DNA from: Atherix ibis
Taxonomy: Eukaryota; Arthropoda; Insecta; Diptera; Athericidae
Direction of reading: 5' to 3'
Assembly (NCBI GenBank): GCA_958298945.1
Contig: OY282610.1
Location: 29,710,167-29,774,166 of the forward strand
DNA: 64,000 nt
Part shown: in pieces, positions 47,830-59,514 of the stretch
How the letters are laid out: each line of letters starts with the position of its first letter
Numbering within the stretch: the stretch's first letter is position 1
The notes under the pieces: generated by a model
Told to the model about the DNA's origin: nothing
Databases searched by the model: none
Seen by the model: the letters and a program-made list of their open reading frames with translations, nothing else
Position numbers and translations under genes: made by a program

Positions 47830-50670
47830 TCTATCCATTTAAGCAAGTGTTGTTATTTGTTTTTTTTTTAAACATTTTGTTTTTGTTTGTTTGTGTGTGT
47901 GTGTATGTATTTTATTTTCTGTTTCTTTTCTTAACTTCTCTTATAAAAGAGAAACTTTGAAAATAATTTCGCAATTCAAAAATTTTTCGCCCCAAAAATA
48001 AAAGCACTCAAATAATGGGGAAAAGTTGTGTTCTAATACTTTTTGAAGAATTTTTGGGAATTATAAATATTTGGCTACAGACTAAAACAATATTTTATGG
48101 TTAATGGATTGTTCGCTATTAAAAAATATTTCATAAACATATCAAATCTATTATGTGAAGATTTTTTTTTTTTTTTGAGTGTTTCTTCTCGTTAACCTAT
48201 CAGAAAAGTATTACTTGATTTCAACATTTAAATATTACTTATAATTTTATTATGTACATACTTGTACTGATATAATAAATCTAAAGTTCAGTATTTTTAG
48301 CAAATATTAAGTTGTGTAAAGTTGTACTCATTTATGCCAATTTTTCTTATCAATTTAAGATAATATACCGATATTATAAAATAAATGGCTATGAAACGAT
48401 AAAAAAATTACAAACAATTTTATATTTTATATTATTTTCATTAAGAATGCGTTAGGTTTTTTGTTTTTTCCTTTTTATATTACCTTAAGAGTTTTTTTTT
48501 CTTTTATTATTTAAACATCTTCCGATAAAAAGTTTTAGATTATTTTATTTATAGATAAAAATTTACATATTTTCCAAATCAATACGCTTTAATCCAATTT
48601 ACAAATAAGTTCCATTCAAAGGAATTTTCTTTAAACATTTTCCACTTATTTATTATAAATACAAATTTTTCGATTTTCACTTTGAACTTTAATAAAATAT
48701 TTTTGATTTGTTTATATTATGCATTTTGAACATTTCATTTTTAAATAAATAGAAGAATTTGTGAATTATAAAAAAAAATGCATTTTTACTATTTTTATAT
48801 TATGAAAATTGCAAGATTTTATGTTCGTTTGTTTTTATAAATAAAATCTGTTTAAATTTGTTGATTTAAGAATTTTTTACAATTCAATTTCTTATCAAAA
48901 TAAATATCAGAGTTCTTTTTATTTTATTAAAAAAAATATCTATTTATTAAGATTTAACTGTAAAAATTTTAATTTATATCGAGTTGATTACATAAAATAT
49001 TTTCAAAAGGTTATCAAATTTAAACTTTTATAATTAAAAACTCGATTATTTTTGCGCACATTTGGGGATGTCATTTTATAGGACTCGATTACTTGATAGA
49101 GGTTAGTTTTCAAATCATCTAAAATTAAAAAAATTATTTGCATAAATATGATCTTTTACATGGTTTTATAAGAAAAAGTTCAAAAGCCAATTAACATTAG
49201 AAGTCAATTAACATCACAAAATCTCTTGAAATTACATGTCCTGGGAATTTTGCATGTAATAAATCCAAAATGTGTATTAAAAAAAATAATAGTGTATATG
49301 AAAATCTTTATTTTGATTATATTCGATTTAATTGTACATTCCAAATGGCAAATTGGAAAAATTTTCATATTATTGTTTGTTACTATCAGAAAAATCTTCT
49401 GCAATCCTTTTGGAATATTTCATATTTAGCAAATTTTTAATAGAATTTTTTTTATATTAATATATTAAATTAAAAATAAGAGAAAATTATATGGAAAAAT
49501 AATCGATATAAATTTTATAAAAATTTTTTCAAATATTTTTTCTTCAATTAAAAAAAAAAAAAAATATGCAAAACAAATTGTCGTATTTACTGAAATGATA
49601 TTAAAAATAATAAATTTCTTTTTCTATATATTCATTTATATCTCGTTATCTACTCTAATTCAACTAACATAATATTTTTTAGGGTGCTATTCGTTGATTT
49701 TTATTTGGAAATTTCTTTTACAAATTCATGTTAATAAAATTCCAACAACAAAACTTAATTTTAATATACTATAACCCTCCCTCTTTTTTGCAAAAAAAAA
49801 AAACTTTCCATAACTGGTCAAAACTGAAAAATTTATGTATAAACTTTTCTTCTGCAAATTATTGGAATAAAAATTGAGCTCAAAAGTTTTACAGACAAAC
49901 TTATTTTAAGCATATTCAGCTAAAAGCTTCATAAAAGGGAATCGGATGGTAAATAAAAATGAAAGAAACGAAAATAAAAAAAAATATAAATAAATAAAAT
50001 GAATTGGAATAAAATAAAATAGAAAAAAAATTTATATAAATAAAATAAAATGAACGAAAATACATAGCAATTGCTGAATACTGAAATGATATAAGAGATA
50101 TTTGCAATTACAGATGGGGGGAGGGTCGAATATGATATGATTTGGGGATGAGAGGATCACGAAAATAGGTGATAAGTGGGTGGAACAAAGAAAAGTCAGA
50201 AAAGCAATATATTGTACATGTCTAAACTATAATGAAATGATACAAAAAAAAAAAAAATTAAGAGATGTAAATAAAAAGTGGAAAAATTATACAAAAAAGA
50301 GAAACGAAATAAAAATTGAACGGAAAATTATAGTAAATGGAAATGCATAAACATATCTTCTTTTACGTATAAATATAACTAGAAAAAATAAGCAAAAAAA
50401 GAAGAAAAAAGACATTCTAAGGGGGAATAAATAAAATATACCAAAAGCAATCTTAAGTTAAGGAAATCACGAAAGCACATATGCAGGGTTGAAATATTTA
50501 CGTTCGAGTTTGTTGATAAAATTCTACTTGAGTTTTGTGCTTATTTTCAGAGGTGTACATATATTTGCATATATGATAGTATAGGATAAACGCTGCATGT
50601 CCTTCCAAACATATATTCTCTGGAAATACGTTTTTTGTTATATTTTATTTCTTTTATATTTTGTTAAATT
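47830..50670. other. long AT-rich tract, no gene seen
   Basis: Includes a short (GT)n at 47888-47905 and a purine-rich stretch on the plus strand at about 49920-50470. No supported coding frame. Confidence 0.4.
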
Positions 50671-50675
50671 TTTTT

Positions 50676-50792
50676 TTATTTGCTTTGAAATTCTAGTTCT
50701 GGACAAGAGATAACAGCTTTCATCGATTTAGCAAGTGTGCCAAATAATCGATTATGCAATACTTCTATCTGACCATCCGAATGTACGATTGT
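50676..50792 (-). other. candidate terminal exon, unassigned
   Basis: Minus-strand frame of 38 codons ending in TAA at 50678-50676: begins TIVHSDGQIEVLHNRL, then FGTLAKSMKAVISCP, ELEFQSK-stop. It is followed by an A-rich stretch. The composition is strongly protein-like against the AT-rich flanks. A stop lies directly upstream in frame, so an acceptor within the block or a truncated element is required. Family not recognised. Confidence 0.35.
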
Positions 50793-51359
50793 TTATGCTA
50801 ATTTATAAAAATTTCTTTAAACTATCAAATCGTACTGATCTAATTTGACATTGTCAAATAAAATGTAAACATTTTTTTTCATAAAAAAAAAACAATATTA
50901 TAAAATAAATACCATAAATATATTGAAGATTTTTGTAATTTGTTTCTATTTAAAATGATTTTGAATAAATGTTGAAAGCATCAAAATTTGGCTTAAAATT
51001 TTGGATTTTAAAAACAATAAAAAAAATTATTTTCTGATCACTAATTTGGCTTCTGATCCGAACACTATATAATCCAGTAATGCTATCGCGTTGTTAAATA
51101 CATTGCATCCTCTTTTGTGAGAAAAAGTATTTCCCAGAAGTATTCTGAAATATTTACCATACCTTTGATCGTGTTTGGCATTCGGGACTCCTCTGAAAAC
51201 TTAAGAGCTTCCTTCTTTCTATTTGGCGACTTCATAGTACGTGTGGGAAGTTATCTGAAAGAGACTGGACTGTGGTTATTAGTACAGAATATTGAGAATT
51301 TTGTTATATTTTGTGGAGTAGATTAGTATGTTGTAGAAGTTTAAATAGGGGACTAGGAA

Positions 51360-53225
51360 ATGGAGTTTTTGGGTCCAGGAGCTCCATAATGGGAGGAATC
51401 ATATGAATGATAGTGAAATGGGTGCCACAGGATTGGCATAAGGGACCATTGGTGTTGCCAAAAAGGAGGCAGTATGTCCAATCCGGATTCTGAGGAGCTT
51501 CCGTGCCCAGAATTTTTGTGTGGATGTGGAATAGACTGATTTATTGATGGTTATCCAATCAGTCGACAAAAATGTGTTAGTTGCCATTTTGGCATCCTAT
51601 TGCTAAGTAGGCTATGACTAATTGCGCTAAGTATTTGTCCACTCTATAGTTTTAAGGGCGGCAAGGCTGTCGCTTAAAATAATAACGCTCCATTGGCTGG
51701 GAATATTGGTCGCAATTTCAATTGTTGTTTTGATGGCCTACAGTTCCCCGTAATATGGAGCTTCTCTATAAGCAAAGATTCCACAACATAGTGCGTGGGT
51801 GCTGCAGCCGAAAGGTTTGATGACCGAAAAAGATGTAGTATCGGTGTCAGGGGCGACATCGATGAACACCAGTCTATGATCTTTTAATGCGTCCAACTGT
51901 TCAAGGAAAAGTTTCCTATATCAGTACAAGCCTTCTTAAACCTGTCAAGGGAAGCAAACACTTTCAACTTTGCTCCCAACCATGGTTTTAAATCTGGTTG
52001 TGGAATGGTAGTTTGGAAATCTAGGGGGAGGATGGAGGAATTACTTTCAAGGTGGCATATTAATAAGGATAGCGATGATTAATTCCTTTTTGAACTGGGG
52101 GAGATGATTATGTTTTTGATTAAAGTTTGGAGGGGGTAATTTGGATAGGTACTTGTAAATTAATTTTAAGCGAACTTTAAGAAGATAGAAAGAAATAGCT
52201 TTTCGACCAGTTTCTATCAGTATGGACTCCACCGGAGATGTTCGGTGTGCTCCACTGGCTAGTCTAATCCAATGGTGGCACACTGGCACATATATAGTGA
52301 GGAAATAGAGTAAGGTTCCGACCAAAGGGGCCCCACTTTGTCTTACATTTCTTTTGCTTCGGAGAATGGTGTTAATTTTCAACAGCATTGTTAATCAGAA
52401 GACTCCATATTCCTCCACGGGCAATTGAGATACTCAGGATTTTCATAGAATTTTTTGGGTTGGGCAAGGAAGGGGCCTAGTGACGAATCAGAGAAACTAT
52501 AATTTTTTTCCTGCAAACATGAAGACAATGATGTATAGATCACCGTACCGTTTATGCTGTTCCAAGTGTTGATGTTGCGGATGGCGTTATTAGTTTGTTG
52601 TTGAAGATCAGAACCAGATATAAGTACAAAAATATTGTCGGCATATTTGTAATGGTTGAAGGATAATAGGAGGTGGAAAATGGAATGAATATATATATTG
52701 AATAGGATCGTAGATAAAGGGGATCCTTGTGGGAAGAGTGATTTTTCTTGGGAACTGGAATGGCTGTTGCAACCTTCTAACAATTTGGAAAAATATATAT
52801 TTCCAGAATTTTTATTAAAGAGGTTGACAATTCTAATATGAAAAGTCTAACATGCTTCTTTAATCATTTTAAAAGAAACCTTGTCCCTACCAGGTGTCGT
52901 TCACTTGAAGGTGATACTGGCTGGTTCAAGATTTGGGTGGAGGCAGACTGTATAGGCGAGAGATTTTTCGTGAAATATTATTTCTGTGTACGACATGAAT
53001 GACTAAGGTGGTTGTTGGATAAAAAGGAGGTCCAGGACTATACCAGTTCTTCAACGATAACTGACGGGTCGAATATAAATCCATTTACAGACTCAATAGA
53101 TGGGATAATCGGTTCGCTCGTTTTTGTTCTGGAAATTTTGATGTCTAAGATGAGCCCCGTTCTGGTTGAGAGTTGTCAAATAGTTACATGTCCTCTGTCT
53201 CTTGTCTCAAAGATCTTACAATAAT
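51360..53225 (-). mobile_element. non-LTR retrotransposon relic with RT and RNase H-like segments
   Basis: Minus strand from 53225: remnant of the RT front (RDKVSFKMIKEAC), FPQGSPLSTILFNIYIHSIF (usual G(V/I)PQGSPLSPILFN), HYKYADNIFVLISGSDLQQQ (catalytic YADD changed to YADN), INTWNSINGTVI, then a frame change to the thumb region with LASGAHRTSPVESILIETGR. Near 51860-51660 an RNase H-like stretch follows (VFIDVAPDTD, APYYGELQAIK, SVIILSDSLAAL). The order suggests an I/jockey-type element with RNase H. It is interrupted by stops and cannot work. Confidence 0.75.
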
Positions 53226-53279
53226 AACAATAACAATAAGAACAGTCTGGTTCTAGGAGTTTTTGTCCGTTTTATGGCC

Positions 53280-53890
53280 TCAATATACAACTGATATTAG
53301 GCTATATGACTTTTTTCTATTCATCAGGATTAAAAAAAACACTTAAAAGGATATTACATTTGTTGTGTGAATAGGCACTAATATGAAGAGAAGAAACACC
53401 GCAGATGCATACGATGATGTATAAAATGTAGAAAAAAAAATCACATTACTTTTCTAATACATCTCGCATAATATTAGTTTTAGAATATCACTAATTGATT
53501 TTTCACGTCCTTAATGTCCTCTCTTCTTTTTTGTGGTACTATCAAGTTTTGCTCAGGGCCGCTTTCAATTTTGAAAACTGATGAAAATATGAGCTAGTCA
53601 GAGCTCTGGTGTGGTCAGACCATCGATTAATATTAAAGCTGACGAGTGAGTCCTTCAAAAGCTCAAAAAAGATCGGACATTGCTGACACACGACCGTCTC
53701 CATCAACGAGTTTTTGTCGAAAAATTTATTGGTATACTCTCACCCCTGGTCCCTTTTTCATCTGATATATATCATTCCATCTGACTTGTTTTTTGTTCCC
53801 CAAAGCTAGAAACTACTTAAAATATCAATAATCTATTGGTACTGTCGATAACGTCCAAAGCAAAAATTAATATTAAATTTATACTTTGGA
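53280..53890 (+). pseudogene. two more mariner C-terminal fragments (family E)
   Basis: 53280-53470: PDIRLYDFFLFIRIKKN and the shared tail cacattacttttctaataca. 53490-53890: ggtcagaccatcgattaata, which matches 46040, then VEKFIGILSP..PFSSDIYHSI..LVFCSPKLETT, equivalent to the YSPDLSPCDFFLFPKLKN block. Same layout (fragment, tail, fragment) as at 45.75-46.44 kb. Confidence 0.6.
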
Positions 53891-53899
53891 AGAACTCAT

Positions 53900-55340
53900 A
53901 TTTATATTTAATTTTTTATTTAAAAATAGATTAACTTAAATTTGTAATTAAATTTCTTTTATATGAAATTTTTAAAATGTTCTCAATTAAGAGTTGAATT
54001 TCACGTTCTTAGAAGGTGAAAATATATGATCAAACAATTTCCTTTTTTATAATGAAAAAAAAAAATTTCCCCCTGATTAAATTTAATCTGTTTAAATCCG
54101 TCATCTGGTAAATATAAAATATCTAATTAACTTGTGATAATATTACGTATAATTTGGTAAAATAATGAGTGTAAAATTGTTTTTTTTTGTATATTTATGT
54201 TCATTTGGTTTGCTGCTTGTTTGATAGTTAATTTTCAAACATATTTAATAGAAGTGACTGGAAGTGCTTCATCTTCTTCAAGTACTTCTTCATTTGTCTT
54301 GTTGAGTGCCTGTTCAACGGTACACTTACTCATTAGCACTATGTGACCACTCCAGAGACGGCCACTTATTAAATCTTTGTTCTAGATTCTGAAATACTCT
54401 ATAATAGAGACACCTCAGCAAAATCATCCTCAAAGCTTTATCGTAAGACGTATTCATCATTGGACTTACAGTTCGGTGGTGGTTGGAAACATTCTTGGTC
54501 CAACTTGAGCTAAATCGTCTTTGTCCATCGACTGAAAGTTTTTATTTCTTTTCTTTCAAAACACACCTCCACAACAAGTTGGCGTTTCTGTCCATTCCAT
54601 TCTGTATCATCGCTTTCAAACATCTGCTATTCAATGTTTAACCATTTCTTATCGTTTTCATGCCTTCTTATGTATTTCACAAAGTTTCCACTGAATTCAA
54701 TATAGCAGGTGAATAAGGGGATCTTTCATGGTGAAAAAATATCCCAGAGTCACCAGACTTGCCAATAGAATTATTAGTATCTTTAATGTAACTTTTCTTA
54801 TAATTTAAAAAGACTTGAAAATAGAAAAAAAATGAACAGAAATTTTTTTTTATATAAATAAATAACATCAAAATAGATCGCAGAAAAACATAAAATAAAA
54901 TTCCATCAGAACAAACAGAAAATAAAAGTTTCAATCGAAGGGAGGAAAGTGAGCTTTTAAAGATATTTTTCACCTCATTTCTTACATTATTTTCTATGAG
55001 TAGAGTTTTTCTTACACAACCCCTAAAATGTTTTTGTATTTTGTACATTTGTGTTTTGTTAAGATTGTTCATTTTGTATTTGTTTTTTTCTTCTTCTTTT
55101 TTTTCCACAGTAATAAAAAGTAAAAATCTACATGAGCATAACCAAAGAGGAATTCTTATGGTGTGGAGAAATTGGAAAAATTCCAACATGATGAAAGAGA
55201 AATTCGATTTTACTTCTGAAGGGCTTAACACTTGTTTGAGCCAGATCTCAGCTATTGTTTTGGTTTATAGAGTTCATAATACACCCATTGATATAGTCTT
55301 ATGGGCCACTTAGGTCACTATAGCTACGGAGAAAAAAAAA
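53900..55340. other. AT-rich, no supported gene
   Basis: The 184-codon minus-strand frame at 55231-54677 is rich in Phe/Lys/Ile from AT-rich DNA, has no recognisable motif and is treated as chance. 54250-54670 is somewhat C/T-rich without a recognisable product. Confidence 0.4.
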
Positions 55341-55355
55341 CCCTCCCATCCATCG

Positions 55356-55655
55356 TTATCTATCGGAGGAAGCCCATACGAATGGGTATTTCGACGAAAC
55401 AGGTGTCGGAATGGGTGGCATCATTCGGAGACTATCATCATCCCTCTTAGCTATGTGGCATTGCATTTCGGATAAATACTCGTAGCATGGTGGCTTGTGG
55501 CGCGACCGATTATTGAGTCTAGCTAGGACGTTTATTACCTGTTTAGTACTAACAAATTTCATGGATATTTGCAACTCACTCTTTAGTGGTACTTTCCTGT
55601 ATGAGCAATTTTTTTTATCTTTTCCACCGCTTAACTGATCTAACAAAATGACCAC
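55356..55655 (-). other. unassigned 99-codon frame in a GC-enriched patch
   Basis: A complete ATG-to-stop frame on the minus strand: MVILLDQLSGGKDKKNCSYR start, then STKQVINVLARLNNRSRHKP and a C-terminus with MMPPIPTPVSSKYPF. The composition is balanced rather than AT-driven. No motif or family is recognised and no splice sites are obvious at the ends. It could be a small gene, an element fragment, or chance in a less AT-rich patch. Confidence 0.3.
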
Positions 55656-55659
55656 AGTA

Positions 55660-56450
55660 AAATATTTTATTTACCATCCTGAATCAGCGAAAATTTTAAA
55701 TGCAAACACAAATAAATTTCATTTCCATTTGAATGAAATTTAGTATTTGTCTTTGCTGTCTTTGAAAAAGTTTCAAATCTTTCCTATTATAAAAAATAAA
55801 ATTTATTTTTCTTGGTCGAAATTTGATTCGAAATATTTGATAATTTTTTTCGCACAAATAATATTGGGAGATGGAAATAAGAAAAAGAATATTTTAACTT
55901 TTGATTATTAAATTAACTTTCATTTTATGCGATAGCTGTTTTTGAGTATTTATATTTGAGAATGTATAATTAAACTGATATTTTTTTAAATTTTCAATAT
56001 TTAAAGGAAATTTTTAATAAATACAAATATTTTATTAAAATTTTCTAACGTAAATTATTGTAATGTTGATGATTTTTTTTTAAATTTTTATAAAATTTTT
56101 TTATCATTACGAAAAAAAAATGAATAATTTTTAGTATTAAAAATTAAAAATTTTTATTTTTCGAAGTTTAACTATTAACAATTTTTATAAGTTAGTTGAA
56201 TTTTTAATTTTTTTTTCTATTTGACGAAACTATTTGTAAGATTTAAAAGTTAATTTTTAAAATCCGTTTAAAAATTTTCCCATAGTTTTTCTATATTTAT
56301 ATATTTATTTTAACATTAACTACGATATTTGTATAACATACATTCGTTTTTAGCTTTGTTCAAATAACAATTTTTGAATTTTGTTAAGATCAAATATAAT
56401 TCTCATTAATTTTTCATTTTATTATTGGTGATATTCAGTTTTATTTTTTT
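55660..56450. other. AT-rich, no gene seen
   Basis: Dense T/A homopolymer runs. No coding or repeat signal. Confidence 0.45.
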
Positions 56451-57186
56451 ATATACGATGGCGGTCTGATAAGTCAGTGATAAATTTAAAAACTGTAGCT
56501 TATATCAGCGAAACGATATTCTTTTTATTAATTAGAATTTTTAAAAAGACGCTAAATGAAATTTTATATGAACTTTTAGTTATTTGTTTAGTTTTGATAG
56601 TCGTTGAAAGCAGACCAGATTTGTGTTTTTTTTTTAATGATATATAATTTTTTTAATCTTATTTTTGAGACCAAAAAAATATATATAAAACCAAAACCAA
56701 GATTTAAAAGTATAATGGAGACCACTAATCATCGTATGAAATGATTTAGAAGTGGTTTACTAAATTTTGTTATAGTCGTACGAGCATATTTGGAGCCAAT
56801 AAAGAAAGGATAAATAAACTCTATGATGACATTTTAAAAGACTGCCGAGCAAGAGTGTATATGATAGCTGATATGATAAACATCTCAAAAGAACTTGTAA
56901 TCAATATCTTACATACAATTTTGAGTATGTGGAACCCATCGGCGTGATGAGTACCTTGTTTGCCACCACTTGACCAAAAACGTGTTCGTGTAACAATTTC
57001 AGTGGATTTTTCTGGATAATTTTAAGTGTAATCGAAATTAATTTTTTACATCGATTCATTACTGTTGATGAAAAATGATTTCGCCAACATACCAGAAACT
57101 AAAGTTAAGTCAAAAAAAAATTGACTTTTACTAGCAAACGTGCACCAAAGAAGGTAAAAACGGTTCCATCGATAGGACAGATTATA

Positions 57187-58480
57187 CGTAGGCTACTATA
57201 TATATTTCTGGCCTAGGCAACACTAAGTGTTGCCAGGTGCGATCTGACATTTCCATTGGAAAGTTTGACATTTTTTAGCATAAACGTACTCAGAACGTTT
57301 TGACGTACGACTATCATTTGTGTTGTTTACAGTGACTTGAAAAAATCAATTTGGCAAAAAAATGGAATTAACTCGTGAACATTTTCGTGCGATCATTTTT
57401 CACAACTTTCGACGTGGATTATCACGACAAGAGTGCATCGATGAACTTAAATCTTTGTATGGCTATGAAGCACCATCCTATAGCACTGTGAAAAACTGGT
57501 ACAACGAATTCAATCGTGGCCGACGCTCGCTCAAAGACGAATTCCGTGAAGGTCGTCCAAAAACAGCCGTTGTTCCAGAAAACATCGATGCCGTACGTGA
57601 ACTGATAATGCAAGACCGTCATGTGACATACCGTGAGATAGAGGCATGCCTAGGCATTTCTCCCACCAGCATACATTCGATATTGCATGAACACCTGGCC
57701 GTAAAAAAGGTTTGTTCTCGTTGGATCCCGCACAATTTGACAATCGCTCAAAAAAAGGCTCGTGTGGATTGGTGTAAAGAAATGCTGAAAAAATACGATC
57801 GCGGTGCTTCAAAAGACGTTTATAAGATCGTCACAGGTGACGAATCATGGATCTATGCGTATGAGCCCGAAACAAAACAGCAATCGACCGTGTGGGTCTT
57901 CCAAGACGAGTCAAATCCAACGAAAGTTGTTCGTGGAAGAAGCACTTCGAAGCAAATGGTCGCTTGTTTCTTTGGCAAAACTGGTCATGTGGCGACTGTT
58001 CCGCTTGTGCAACGTAGGACGGTCAATTCTGAGTGGTACACCACCATTTGTTTGCCTGAAGTCTTCGGAGAAATTCGAAAAACGAACAAGAGAAGTCGAA
58101 TCATTGTGCACCATGACAATGCGAGCTCTCACACATCGGCTCAAACCAGCGCCTTTTTGACCGGACAAAACGTCGAATTGATGGGTCATCCTCCGTACAG
58201 CCCTGACTTGGCACCCAATGACTTCTTTTTATTCCCACACATCAAGAAAAAAATGCGTGGTCAACGATTTTCGTCGCCAGAAGATGCTGTTGAAGCATTC
58301 AAAAACCATGTTTTGGAGGTGTCTCAATCGGAGTGGAAAAAGTGCTTCGAAAATTGGTTTGAGCGCATGCAAAAGTGTATAAATCTTGATGGAGAATATT
58401 TTGAAAAACAATAAAACCTTTTTCGTTGATAAATATTCGTATTTTCATTATTAGGCCAGAAATATATATAGTAGCCCACG
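57187..58480 (+). mobile_element. complete, young mariner element with intact transposase gene (family F)
   Basis: Near-perfect TIRs of about 29 bp (left cgtaggctactatatatatt, right the inverse with cgtggg at the tip; one difference), 1294 bp, flanked by TA at 57185-57186 and 58481-58482. Removing the element plus one TA rejoins the irritans mariner frame as GQII-TTIFWN, which confirms the boundaries. Confidence 0.95.
57362..58414 (+). CDS. mariner transposase, intact, DD34D
   Basis: The 350-aa transposase has no stop or frameshift. It would bind the TIRs and cut and join DNA at TA sites in the nucleus. Residues 1-60 form the first helix-turn-helix (FHNFRRGLSRQECIDEL), residues 75-115 the second (YREIEACLGISPTSIHSIL), and 121-127 is WIPHNLT, the counterpart of the WVPHEL linker motif. 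Catalytic residues are D160 (IVTGDESW), D252 (VHHDNASSHT) and D287 (YSPDLAPNDFFLFP); 34 residues lie between the last two. The C-terminus ends with the usual W..R...CI...GEYFE. Length equals that of active mariners (345-350 aa). The start is the first ATG, 175 bp inside the left TIR. It is the only intact transposon gene in the window. Activity cannot be judged from sequence alone. Confidence 0.95.
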   Translation: MELTREHFRAIIFHNFRRGLSRQECIDELKSLYGYEAPSYSTVKNWYNEFNRGRRSLKDEFREGRPKTAVVPENIDAVRELIMQDRHVTYREIEACLGISPTSIHSILHEHLAVKKVCSRWIPHNLTIAQKKARVDWCKEMLKKYDRGASKDVYKIVTGDESWIYAYEPETKQQSTVWVFQDESNPTKVVRGRSTSKQMVACFFGKTGHVATVPLVQRRTVNSEWYTTICLPEVFGEIRKTNKRSRIIVHHDNASSHTSAQTSAFLTGQNVELMGHPPYSPDLAPNDFFLFPHIKKKMRGQRFSSPEDAVEAFKNHVLEVSQSEWKKCFENWFERMQKCINLDGEYFEKQ

Positions 58481-58686
58481 TAACTACGATTTTCTGGAAT
58501 GCATATGGTTAGTCTTCATCGACTATCTTGTAAAAGCAAAACTATGATAGCAGAGTTAATTAAGACAACAACTTAAAATTCAGACAAAATGACAGTATAT
58601 AGCAAATTTAAAAGTTCTGTTTCATCATAATAATATACCTGCATATTTATCAGCATATACATACGATTTCAGTTTGATAATTCTAT

Positions 58687-58798
58687 GATAAATGAAATAA
58701 AGAATTATTTTATTTAATGAAAATTGATCTTATTACGTCAACATAGTTGAAATAAGATCAATTTTCGTTGAATAAATTAATTCTTTATTTTATTTATC
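58687..58798. repeat. 48-bp-arm palindrome (hairpin), 16-base loop
   Basis: Arm 58687-58734 (gataaatgaaataaagaatt...) and arm 58751-58798 are near-perfect inverse copies with a few mismatches. It sits exactly where the irritans mariner relic breaks off. It is either a MITE-like foldback inserted there or an inverted duplication formed at the break. Confidence 0.85.
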
Positions 58799-58799
58799 A

Positions 58800-59510
58800 A
58801 AGACTTATCAAAATGACGTCGTATATACATATTGTACATAAGTTTTCAGTAAAGATGGAATTAAATAAAATATTATCCAATTTCATGTTGGTTATAGTAT
58901 TCCAAAAAAAAAACCCCAAAAAAATCATATAATTCAAGTTAATTTCAACTCATGTTTACTTTATTAATTTTCTTATCTAATTAGAGCGTTATTAATGAAA
59001 TCAGTCAGTTTAATAATTTCTTAATTATTCAAAATTTCAAAGTTCTGCCATTGTATATATTCTTCAATAGCAGTTTCTTTCTTACTATTGTATTATATTT
59101 ATGTATACATACAATATTTTTTCTTTTGTAGAATAAGGAATTTTCAAATATTGAATATTAATGAAAATGGAATAATTTTCCTCTAAAGTTCCATTAAACT
59201 TTTTTTTCTTTAATAAAATCAATTAACAAATAGATTCTTTAAGAAGTTAGTTAATATTTGTATTATATACACATTATTTTAGACTGTCGGTATGGCCAAT
59301 TAATTAAGGAAGAATATAGTCTAGTTTTTATACTTATACACAATTGGTCAGCATTTATTATTTTGTTTTGTTTTGATAAGTAATTATGTTTGTATATGTT
59401 ATTGTTTAAAAATAAGTATTAAGAAATATTTTGTAAATTTTATTTTAATATTTTTTTTTAAAAATTCTTTGAAAAAAGGGCGTTAACTTTTGCCCAATTA
59501 ATTGCTTTGA
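58800..59510. other. AT-rich, no gene seen
   Basis: No coding or repeat signal. Confidence 0.4.
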
Positions 59511-59514
59511 AAAC

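Larger units (their letters stand above)
56456..58685 (+). mobile_element. irritans-type mariner relic, interrupted by a younger mariner (family D)
   Basis: The left end cgatggcggtctgataagtc next to TA matches irritans-type mariner ends. Plus-strand pieces: LYDDILKDCRARVYMIADMI, ISKELVINILHTILSMWNPS, LDQKRVRVTISVDF, KVKTVPSIGQII, then the nested element, then IFWNAYG (usual VFWDSQG), VFIDYL and KVLFHHNNIPAYLSAY, where the second catalytic Asp of HHDNAPAH is Asn. The right end is lost near 58685, where a palindrome begins. Confidence 0.8.

Noticed and set aside
53012..53224. 70-codon plus-strand frame
   Set aside because: Antisense to the front part of the non-LTR reverse transcriptase relic.
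54677..55231. 184-codon minus-strand frame
   Set aside because: Composition is dominated by Phe, Lys, Ile, Asn and Ser as expected from AT-rich DNA; no domain, conserved block or splice context.
57422..58411. Several 60-118 codon frames overlapping the intact mariner gene
   Set aside because: They are out-of-frame or antisense readings of the intact transposase.
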